Assembly (NCBI GenBank): GCA_947846985.1
Contig: CANTUZ010000025.1
Location: forward strand, 2,106,100-2,170,099
DNA: 64,000 nt
Source of the DNA: Fratercula arctica
Lineage: Eukaryota > Chordata > Aves > Charadriiformes > Alcidae
Reading direction: 5' to 3'
Shown here: piece after piece, positions 54,461 to 64,000 of the stretch
Layout of the letters: each line of letters opens with the position of its first letter
How positions within the stretch are numbered: the first letter of the stretch is position 1
Notes under the pieces: generated by a model
Databases searched by the model: none
What the model saw: the letters and a program-made list of their open reading frames with translations, nothing else
What the model was told of the DNA's origin: nothing
Made by a program: the position numbers and the translations under genes

Positions 54461-56620
54461 GTAAAATTGTTGACTCTTAGAGCCTGGTTAAGGTAACAAT
54501 TTACATTATATTCAGTATAAATGTTATGAGGCGATCTGACTATCTTGACAGAATAGTGCTTGGTCTCCTGAAGCCTTGGCCAAAGGGGTTACGATGCTAG
54601 CATGCGGATGACATGCTCAGAAAAAGTGTTGTCAGGTTTCAGCAGAGTAAAAGAATTGGAGTTGTGGCAATTGATTCTAACCCTCCTGTCTTTGCCCATG
54701 GTAACTCTCTGGGTAGTTATTTTGTCTGTAAATACAGCACTTGCCATAAGTATACTGTAAATATTAGATCAGGACAGTCTCTACATGGAAATGTTTTTTA
54801 ATCAGGGCTCTTGAAAGAAAGGTTCTTGGAAACCAAAGTATGGACTCTTTGTTCCTATTTAACTAGGTCAAAGGCATCTTGGCTTCTGTTTTATAAGATA
54901 GTGTCTTAGAATAAGTTTTGCTTGTTCCTTTATGATGCAGGTTTTTCTTGCTGAACATCCAAAAAGTTAGCAATTTGTCCTTATTTTTAAGATGGGATGG
55001 ATGTACATTTTTCAGTAGCAAGAAGCATTTGTGAATTCAGGGTATTGCAGTTCCCAGGGTTAGCCGAGGCAGTAGCAATGTGTGCTGAAAGCTGTGCAAG
55101 AATATATGTAGCTCAGAATTACCTGTTTTAGGGGCGTGGATTGAGACTTAATAAATGTCTGTGAATGTGGTTGGCTGGCTTGAAAGGGGCAGGGGACAGG
55201 AAAGGAACTTAAATTCTTAAAGAATTTGATTCTTAAGTTTGTGAAAGGGTATGGTAGGGGTGCCTAATAAGATGGTCCCAACACTGAGTAAGGCAAAAGA
55301 TGGTTTTGTGCTGTAGCTGTGCAAAGTAATATGTCAAAAAAACCCCAACTTCTAGAGAGAAGACCTGCTTAAATGATACTGTAATACAGGACAGTTATTT
55401 TTAATGTATCAGTTCTCACTTTCCTCTTCATGTGTAGTTGAAGGGGGAGCTTCAGTTTAAGACACTGGACATCAATGCCTGGACTTCGCTGTTGAAGGAA
55501 GAACATAATATTTTTAGTTCTGTTGGGGAATGCTTTGATCTATGTAAGAAAAATGAGATAGTATCTTCTATACCTAATGAGGTGAACTGCAGTTAGAATT
55601 AAAAAAAAAAAAAACCACACACCACAAAACACCTACGTATAGGCTCTTTATGCTATGTTTGTAATAGAAATTCCAGCCTTGGGGAAAACAGTTAAAACTT
55701 GTAATGCTCTCCTGATGTGCAAAAAAAACCCTCAAAACAAACAACCCAACAAAAAAACCTAACCCCCCTTTCAAATAAAAGCAAAGTATTTTTGTGCTCT
55801 GATTTATTTCAACTTTTTTGACCCAAGATAATAAAAAGTTACTAAAAACAGACAGTAGAGGACTCATGTTAGCCTGTTAAGAGCAGGATTCTTCCAGTGT
55901 TGAGTATAATACAGAAAAAATATTTCAGTATCACCTTGATCTAAACCGTCAGTGTTCCTTAGTCTCTGTCTGCCTTCTAGTTACTGAACAACAAAACTTT
56001 CTTAGATTGCTTATTGTGTTACGTGAAAGGTTGTGGTTTTTTTTTTTTTCAGGCTACATCAGCTTATGTGTGTTAACTAAGATGCAACTGTTACAGTGTA
56101 GAAATAGCACTGTAGGCCTGAGGATACTTCCCCTCTCTCCCACCCCACCCAGGAGAGCATGCTAGAAGATTTAGTTGTGGGTTAATTTTTTTAGGTATGG
56201 TTTTGTTTGGTCTAGGACTATTAGTAATACTAGAAACTCTCCTTTCTGCTTCCCCATGATAGTAAAAGGATCTCTGTGCAAGTGACTTTGCAGTATAACT
56301 TACAAGTGTGGCTTCAATTGATGGAAATCAGGCTATAAAGCATTCATAGGATAGTCAGAAGTTCTGTGGCATCCGTATTGTGTGTGGGAGTGGCAGCAAA
56401 CTTAGTGGTTTGCTGTTCTACACCTTTGGACTGCGTTCTTAAAGTATACAGCTTCCCTTAATATTGAGCTCATTGTGACTGCTGCATTCAGAAGATTCAG
56501 CATTTTCATAAAGAACTACATTTTATTAGTTTTGTTTGAAACTAATGTTGGTGTAATGGTATTCTTGAAACTAATTATGAAGAATAGAATAATTGTAACT
56601 AGAAGGGAATTAATTCAGTA
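54461..56620 (+). other. SUB1: SUB1 intron 3, first part
   Basis: No further SUB1 exon and no repeat family were recognised; short poly-A and poly-T runs occur near 55600 and 56040. Confidence 0.55.
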
Positions 56621-58725
56621 GAATCATAGAATGGTTAGAGTTGGAAGGGACCATAAAGATAATCTAGTTCCAACCCCCCTGCCACGAGCAGGGACACCTT
56701 TCACTACACCAGGTTGCTCAAAGTCCCATCCAGCCTGGCCTTGAACACCCCCAGGGATGGGGTATCCACAACTTCCTGGGCAACCTGTTCCAGTGCCTCA
56801 CCACCCTCACAGTAATGAGTTTCTTCCTAATATCTCATCTGAATCTCCCCTCTTTCAGTTTAAAACTGTTACCCCTTGTCCTATCGCTACACTCCCTCAT
56901 AACTGGTTATACGGAGAGAAAATTAGGAAGGCAAAAGCCCAGCTGGAGCTCAACTTGGCCACTAACATAAAGGACAACAAAAAAAGTTTCTATAAATACA
57001 TCAACAAAAAGAGAGCCAGGGAGAATCTCCATCCCTTACTGGATGCAGGGGGGGGGGAAGTTGCAACCAAGGACGAGGAGAAGGCTGAGATACTTAATGC
57101 CTTCTTTGCCTCCGTCTTCAGTAGTCAGACCAGCTATCCCCAGGGTGTTCAGCCTCCTGAGCTGGAAGATAAGGATGGAGAGCAGAACAACCCACCCATA
57201 ATCCAGGAGGAAGTAGTCAATGATCTGCTTCTGCACCTGGACGCACATATGTCTATGGGGCCGGATGGGACTCACCCAAGAGTACTCAGGGAGCTGGCGG
57301 GAGAGCTCACCAAGCCTCTCTCCATCATTTATCAACAATCCTGGTCAACAGGGGAGGTACCAGATGACTGGAGGGTGGCTAATGTGACGCCCATCTACAA
57401 GAAGGGTCGGAAGGAGGATCCGGGGAACTACAGGCCTGTCAGCCTGACCTCGGTACCAGGAAAGATCATGGAGAGGATCATCTTGAGCGAGCTCTCACGG
57501 CAAGTGCAGGGCAGCCAAGGGATCAGAGCCAGCCAGCGTGGGTTTAGGAAAGGGAGGTCCTGCTTAACCAACCTGATCTCCTTCTGTGACCATGTGACCC
57601 ACCCTCTGGATGCGGGGAAGGCTGTGAACATTGTCTGTCTGGACTTTGGTAAGGCCTTTGGCACCGTCCCCCACAGCGTTCTCCTGGAGAAGCTGGCGAA
57701 TCATGGCATAGACAAGTGTACTCTTCGCTGGGTTAAAAACTGGCTGGCCGGCCGTGCCCAGAGAGTTGTGATTAATGGGGTGAAATCCTCTTGGCGGCCG
57801 GTCACCAGTGGGGTCCCTCAGGGCTCAGTTTTGGGGCCAGTTTTGTTTAATATCTTTATCGATGATCTGGATGAGGGGATTGAGTGCACCCTCAGTAAGT
57901 TCGCAGACGACACCAAACTAGGTGGGAGTGTCCACCTGCTTGAGGGTAGGAAGGCTCTACAGAGGGACCTGGACAGGCTGGATCGATGGGCCAAGGCCAA
58001 TGGTATGAGGTTTAATGAGGCCAAGTGCCGGGTCCTGCATTTCGGTCACAACAACCCCAAGCAACGCTACAGGCTTGGGGAAGAGTGGCTAGAAAGCTGC
58101 CCAGCAGAAAAGGACCTGGGGGTGCTGGTGGCCAGCAGTAGGAGGGAAGCGATGGTGCCTCTGTACTCGGCACTGGTGAGGCCTCACCTCGAGTGCCGTG
58201 TTCAGTTCTGGGCCCCTCTGTACAAGAGGGACACTGAAGTGCTGGAGCGGGTCCAGAGGAGAGCTACCGAGCTGGGGAGGGGTCTGGAGACCAAGCCATA
58301 TGAGGAGAGGCTGAGGGAACTGGGCATGTTTAGTCTGGAGAAGAGGAGGCTGAGGGGAGACCTCATTGCCCTCTACAGCTACCTGAAAGGAGGGTGTAGA
58401 GAGGTGGGTGCTGGCCTCTCCTCCACAGGACCAGAGGAGATGGTCTGAAGCTGCAGCAGGGGAGGCTTAGATTAGATATTAGGAAGAATGACTTTCCTGA
58501 AAGAGTGGTCAGGCACTGGAACAGCCTGCCCAGGGAGGTGCTTGAGTCACCATCCCTAGAGGTATTTAAGAAACGTCTAGATTTGGCACTTCAGGGCATG
58601 CTCTAGTGACAGAGATTGTAGGGGGGGGGTTTTGTGTGTGTATGGTTGGACTCGATGACCTCAAAGGTCCTTTCCAACCATGAAGATTCTATGATTCTAT
58701 AAAGAGTCCCTCCCCATCTTTCTTA
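56621..58725 (-). mobile_element. Minus-strand CR1 3' end, split by a plus-strand CR1
   Basis: 56621-56902 is the inverse of a CR1 3' end (AATCATAGAATGGTTAGAG at its left edge). The next CR1 bases, inverse of GGGGAGGGACTCTTTA, reappear at 58698-58720. The piece between is another CR1 in plus orientation, so this older copy was split by it. ATAA occurs at both junctions. Confidence 0.82.
56903..58697 (+). mobile_element. CR1 LINE inserted into another CR1
   Basis: A 5'-truncated CR1 with reverse transcriptase motifs [33 protein letters not shown] and FADDTKLGG, then the C-terminal region. It lacks a block between EKDLGVLV and the ALVRPHLE segment (near 58130), and the frame ends early at 58446. 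The 3' end carries GATTCTATGATTCTAT. It lies in SUB1 intron 3 in the gene's direction. Confidence 0.87.
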
Positions 58726-61229
58726 ATAGTATAAGAGACCAAGTGTATTTTATTTACATGTCTTGGCCTTTTTAGGTTTTATGGGTAGCCTAGTATAGTT
58801 TGGAATTTGTTAAAGGCTTTGGGTGCAATTGGGTGTGGAAATTTATCTTACTCCCATTTATGATGTATTACTAGAGGCCCTAAGGACAAGTATTATTCAT
58901 GTTAATGTGGAAGGGTTTAGTTTTGATACATTAGATTTCTGTCTGTGGCTTCGAGCCAATGCGAGTTCTACATCGTGTGCTTTGATTAGTTTGACAGATC
59001 CTGTCATCTACCTATGCCTGCTTTGGATAAGGTTTGTTAGTGCTGTCAAGATACAGTATTAATAACTATCCAGAGTGAAACCACATGATGTGATCAGGCA
59101 TTTCACAGAAATTGTTACTTCAAAAGTAGTTTGCCTGTTGTTGTTGTTGGCCCCCCCCCTTTTTTTTTTTTTTTTTAAGTTTGAGTTGAATTTGCTTTTT
59201 GACTTGTGGGAAATAAGTTCTTCAGTTTCCCAGTGTAATGTCTTTACCTGTCACAGGCTTCTGAAAGTAGATAAATATATAAGTTTGTGATGCTCTGGAA
59301 GGTGATTGATAGTGAAATGCATCGGTGACCACCTAAGTTTCAGAATTAATGTGCTAAACCAATTTGCTGTGTTGCAGATCTCAGCTGTTTACAGGACTCC
59401 CTATTCTAGGAGTTTATGTTAGCTTATAGTGCTTCTTCTAATGCTATACATATAGTTATTACCTAAGAAAGAAGGATGCTTTTTTTTGCTGTTTCTGCTT
59501 CCACAGAGTGTATACAGTTTAATCAAGGCAAACTGGAAATAGGAGGAAAAATGGTGTAGAAGGTGGTTACTGAAACTCATATAGGAAGTCAGTTGCATAG
59601 CTGTGAAAGAAACCTAGACACAGTTAAATAGTGTGAGAGATGATGCAGGAACAACCACAAAACCACAGATGAAAGGCAAAGAACAAGTTTAGTCTCGATA
59701 CCTCACAGCCTGGGGAATCTCTGAAGCAACACCCAGGTAGAGGCACGCAAGCAGGGACCGCAGGCACTGCAGAGTGAGAGTCCTTATTAGCAAGAGCACG
59801 CGCAGGCTCCCTGTTCTCTCTGGTATCTCAAGGGTTCAAGCAGGCCTAGTTTTCCCACTGCGCTTTGATCTTCTTCAACAACAGGCTAGGATTCTCAAGC
59901 AGCTAGATAAGGTGTCCCTGAGTCCATCGCAGACTTCTGTTATCTAAGTGCAGATGTTCTACTTGCAAGCACATAAGACTGAACAACGATTAGTGTGATA
60001 TATGTGTTTTCCAGTACCCCAGATGCGAGTCCCTTGAGCGTATTTACAATCCTCCTCGCCGATCTTCTGTTGCTTTCCCACAAATGGAAACCTGGAAATA
60101 ATGTTTTTAATGTCTTTTGATTTATTTAATTCAATAGAATAGTATAGCTAAGGAGCTGTGATGTTCAATAAAAAGCATATGAACTTGTCTACGAAGGTTG
60201 AACCTGCAGTAACTACCCTGCTATAAATCAGTACAGCCCTTGGAACACTAATGCGGTTACAAAGCTGTCTTAGATCAGTGAAATTATCCTGAGACTATCA
60301 GCTGCTGCATGAACAAAGAATTGTTCAGAAATGACTCAATGCCAGAACTGCAGCTAACTGAACTTCAAGAAACATCAATTTACTTAAATAAATCTAGATT
60401 TTGGTTGAGGTTTTTAAACTGTACTTTAGAAGCCTATTTAAAGCTTTTAGCAGTGGCAACTTTTGCATAGAGTTCAACTAAACATTCAAAATTTAATGTG
60501 AGCATTCAGCTGAAATCTAGATAGTGATGTAAAACAACTTAATTTCATCATTTTCATATGGATTTGTTTATATTTAAGGTAGACTTACTGAGTAAATGAT
60601 GTATACTTTGTTTTATTTCATTTCCCCTCGCCTTACTGTAGTTGAATTAAGACATATAGTCTTATCTTTAATAGTCAAATCCTAAACCCTTTCACTGTAT
60701 TCGCAGCTATAATCTGCTATATTGTATCAGATTTTACTTCTTAGAGAAAATCTGTATTTACTTGGCAATGAATAATATTCTTTGATAGACCTGGGGGGAA
60801 AAAGATATTATGGAGTACTATTACTTGAAGCTGGTTTTAGAGGTGACCTTAAAAGTCACTGAAGAGTTATAGGGTAAAACCAAATAATGTTGTTCATGTA
60901 GGCTATTTAGGATATCCTTTGCCAGCAGTGCTGACGGACTTGGGCATGGTACCAAGTTTGGTCTGAAAGAACTTGGCTACTGTGACATGATACCTTATTT
61001 TTGAATGTTAAATTTGTAGTACTGTGAAAGTATTTAATAAATCAGTCACAAAATACTATCTTATAAACTTGTTCATATTAAAGGATGCTTTGAAATAGGA
61101 AAACAACTGCTCCAGGCTTATGGTATCTAAAGATGTCCCAATTGTTTTAAAATAAATTTTAGAGTTAATTTAGCATGATCTGCATAAGAAGAAAAATTAC
61201 TTTAAGCAAACATAAAGCATACTTGTTTA
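58726..61229 (+). other. SUB1: SUB1 intron 3, middle part
   Basis: No exon was recognised. 59632-60082 (TGTGAGAGATGATG to TTTCCCACA) has an LTR-like look with GC-rich flanks of an avian ERV, but no target duplication or polyadenylation signal was found. Poly-C/T near 59150. Confidence 0.45.
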
Positions 61230-63700
61230 TGTGGCTGGCCGTTGTCCTGGTGGGAGACTTCAACCTACCAGATATCAGCTGGGAACACAATAGAGCTGAG
61301 AGGGAACAGTCTAGGAGGTTCCTGGAGTGTGTTGGGGATAACTTCCTGACACAGCTGGTGAGGGAGCCAACTAGGGAAGGAGCCCTGCTGGACCTGCTGT
61401 TTGTAAACAGAGAAGGACTTGTGGGGGATGTGACAGTTGGAGGTTATCTTGGGCATAGTGACCATGAAATGATAGTTTTCAATTCTCAGAGAAGCAAGGA
61501 GGGGGGTCAGCAGAACTGCTGCCATGGACTTCCGGAGGGCAGACTTCGGTCTTTTCAGGAGCCTGGTTGACGGAGTCCCTTGGGAGGCAGTCCTGAAGGG
61601 CAAAGGAGTCCAGAAAGGCTGGAAGTTTTTCAAGAAGGAAGTCTTAAAGATGCAGGAGCAGGCTGTTCCCATGTGCTGTAAAATGAGCTGTCAGGGGAAA
61701 AAGACCGGCCTGGCTGAACAGAGAGAGATGGATACAACTCGGGGGGGAAAAAAAGGAGAGTTTATGGCCTTTGGAAGAAGGGGCGGGCCACTCAGGAAGA
61801 CTACAAAGATGTTGTGAGGCTATGAAGGGAGAAAATTAGAAAGGCCAAAGCCCAACTAGAATTAACCTGGCTTTGGATGTTAAGAACAATAAGAAAAGTT
61901 TCTATAAATACATTAGTAATAAAAGGAGGACTGAGGAGAATCTCCACCCCTTATCAGATGAAGGTGGTAACATGGTGACAAAGGATGAGGACAAGGCTGA
62001 GGTACTTAATGCCTTCTTTGCCTCGGTCTTTAGTAGTAGAGTCGGTTGTTCCCTGAGTACCCAGCCCCCTGAGCTAGTAGATAGGGGCAGGGAGCAGAAG
62101 TCCCCGTAATCCAAAGGGAGATGGTGAGGGACCTGCTCCAACACCTGGACATACACAAGTCTATGGGGCCGGATGGGATCCACCCGAGGGTACTGAGGGA
62201 GCTGGCAGAAGTGCTCACCAAGCCACTTTCCATCATTTACCAGCAGTCCTGGCTAACGGGGGAGGTCCCAGTTGACTGGCATCTAGCAAATGTGACACCC
62301 ATCCACAAGAAGGGCCAGAAGGAGGATCCGGGGAACTACAGGCCTGTCAGCCTGACCTCGGTGCCTGGGAAGGTCATGGAACAGGTAATCCTGAGTGCCA
62401 TTATGTGGCACATACAGGACAACCAGGTGATCAGGCCCAGTCAGCATGGGTTCATGAAAGGCAAGTCCTGCTTGACAAACCTGATCTCCTTCTATGACAG
62501 GGTGACCCGCTTGGTGGATGAGGGAAAGGCTGTGGATGTTGTTTACCTGGACTTTAGTAAGGCCTTTGATACAGTTTCCCACAGCATCCTCATGGAGAAA
62601 CTGGCTGCCCATGGCTTCGACGGGAGTACTCTTTGCTGGGTAAAAAACTGGCTGGAGGGCTGGGCCCAGAGAGTGGTGGTGAATGGAGTTCAATCCAGTT
62701 GGCGGCCGGTCACGAGTGGTGTTCCCCAGGGCTCGGTATTGGGGCCAGTTCTCTTTAATATCTTTATCAATGATCTGGAGGAGGGGATCAAGTGCACCCT
62801 CAGTAAGTTTGCAGATGACACCAAGTTGGGTGGGAGTGTCCACCTGCTTGAGGGTAGGAAGGCTTTGCAGAGGGATCTGGACAGGCTGGATCGATGGGCC
62901 GAGGCCAATGGTATGAGGTTCGACAAGGCCAAGTGCCGGGTCCTGCACTTGGGCCACAACCACCCCATGCAGCACTGCAGGCTGGGGGAGGAGTGGCTGG
63001 AGAGCTGCCTGGCAGAAAAGGACCTGGGGGTGTTGGTCAACAGCTGGCTGAATATGAGCCAGCAGTGTGCCCAGGTGGCCAAGAAGGCCAACAGCATCCT
63101 GGCCTGTATCAGGAACAGCGTGGTGAGTAGGACTAGGGAAGTGATCGTCCCCCTGTACTCGGCACTGATGAGGCCCCACCTCGAGTACTCTGTCCAGTTT
63201 TGGGCCCCTCACCACAAAAAAGACAGTGAGGTGCTGGAGCGGGTCCAGAGAAGGGCAACGAAGCTGGTGGGGGGTCTGGAGAACAAGTCTTATGAGGAGA
63301 GGCTGAGGGAGCTGGGGTTGTTTAGCCTGGAGAAGAGGAGGCTGAGGGGAGACCTTATTGCTTTCTACAACTACCTGAAAGGAGGTTGTAGAGACGTGGG
63401 GATTGGTGTCTTCTCCCAAGTAACAGGCAATAGGAGAAGAGGAAACAGCCTCAAGTTGCACCAGGGGAGGTTTAGATTGGATATTAGGAAAAATTTTTAC
63501 GCTGAAAGGGTTATCAAGCATTGGAACAGGCTGCCCAGGGAAGTGGTTGAGGCACCATCCCTGGAGGTATTTAAAAGACAGGTCGATATAGTGCTTAGAG
63601 ATATGGTTTAGTGATGGTTTTTGTCAGTGTTAGGTTGATGGTTGGACTAGATGATCTTAAAGGTCCCTTCCAACCTAGGTGGTTCTATGATTCTATATAT
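61230..63700 (+). mobile_element. CR1 LINE with endonuclease and full RT domain
   Basis: The copy starts inside the endonuclease (LVGDFNLPDISWEHN, GHSDHEMI at 61250-61475). After frame breaks between 61570 and 62120 a 496-codon frame (62121-63611) covers the reverse transcriptase: [53 protein letters not shown] and FADDTKLGG, through [20 protein letters not shown]. The 3' region GATGATCTTAAAGGTCCC and a short ATTCTATATAT tail follow. The open RT suggests a fairly recent insertion, but the truncated 5' end precludes autonomous movement. Confidence 0.9.
62121..63611 (+). pseudogene. CR1 ORF2 reverse-transcriptase frame
   Basis: 496 codons without a stop, covering palm, thumb and C-terminal region of CR1 ORF2. 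The catalytic pair is in FADDTKL near residue 230. The endonuclease is in a different frame upstream, so no complete ORF2 protein can be made from this copy. Confidence 0.85.
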
Positions 63701-64000
63701 GTTGAAATAACAGCTTTTATGACTTAAACACCTGTGGATGATTTTAATTGATTGAGGAGTTGTTCATGCTTTCTGGTCAGACTTAATGCTAGTAAGATGT
63801 GTTTGGCCCTCTGTTAAATTATGTCAAAGTGCAAGATGCATAAATTAAGGAAGTTGAAACTTAAAACTAATGTTTTATCAGGAAGGAATATTCTATTTTT
63901 AAAATTGCTTACTTCGTAATGTGTTCTTTCTCCATACTTTGTGAAGTGTATCCAGGAGGTGCATACAGAATACTAAAAATTTCTTATGTGAATTGTATTT
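63701..64000 (+). other. SUB1: SUB1 intron 3, last part in window
   Basis: AT-rich sequence with no recognised exon up to the window edge. Confidence 0.5.

Noticed and set aside
56757..58448. A 563-codon open frame that could look like a novel RT gene
   Set aside because: Its first ~50 codons are antisense of an older CR1 3' end and the rest is an inserted CR1. It crosses two repeats and has no host-gene features.
59632..60082. Possible further LTR in SUB1 intron 3
   Set aside because: TG and CA ends can be drawn, but flanks do not match and no polyadenylation signal was found, so it is mentioned only in the intron entry.
62283..63521. 412-codon minus-strand open frame
   Set aside because: It is the antisense shadow of the CR1 reverse-transcriptase frame at 62121-63611; it has no recognisable domain.

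Overview
The window looks like avian nuclear DNA. It holds the divergent 5' ends of two conserved vertebrate genes separated by about 45 kb that is mostly retroelements. On the minus strand, positions 5433-5842 carry the first two coding exons of ZFR (zinc finger RNA-binding protein). On the plus strand, a CpG-rich 5' exon near 50.6 kb and coding exons at 52546-52617 and 54341-54460 belong to SUB1 (PC4/p15 transcriptional coactivator). The ZFR-SUB1 head-to-head order is conserved in vertebrates and is Z-linked in birds; both genes also belong to the small set with W-chromosome copies. CR1 LINEs with (ATTCTATG)-type tails and abundant ERVL/ERV1 LTR elements confirm a bird. The host genes here are ordinary; the interest lies in the retroelements.

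Layout. 1-5432: ZFR intron 2, with an ERVL 3' end/LTR and a solo LTR. 5433-6240: ZFR exons 2 and 1 and a CpG-island promoter with ZNF143-like and NRF1-like motifs. 7760-20552: an old minus-strand ERVL provirus (5-bp target duplication CCTTA) into whose gag a very young, coding-intact ERVL provirus inserted (12629-19173, duplication ATCCC). 20673-28500: solo LTRs, an old minus-strand env-bearing ERV remnant and a CR1 fragment. 30681-35719: a decayed plus-strand gammaretrovirus-like ERV. 36241-40027: a CR1 with an apparent 5' inversion and an ERVL/CR1 mosaic. 40234-46896: a gammaretrovirus-like provirus with apparently identical 489-bp LTRs but most of pol and of the env surface subunit deleted, a 1167-bp solo LTR inside gag, and an unrecognised cysteine-rich 186-codon ORF between pol and env. 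47087-48670: more LTRs. 50450-64000: SUB1 promoter, exons 1-3 and introns, with nested and near-complete CR1 copies in intron 3.

How it fits together. Host coding content is under 400 bases. Roughly 35 of the 44 kb between the two promoters is recognisable LTR or LINE DNA, in nested layers that target duplications of 4, 5 and 6 bp separate into ERV1-, ERVL- and ERVK-like integrations. This density, with very recent insertions, resembles an avian W chromosome or another low-recombination region; that is an inference the sequence alone cannot settle. All boundaries, LTR comparisons and motif calls were read by eye.
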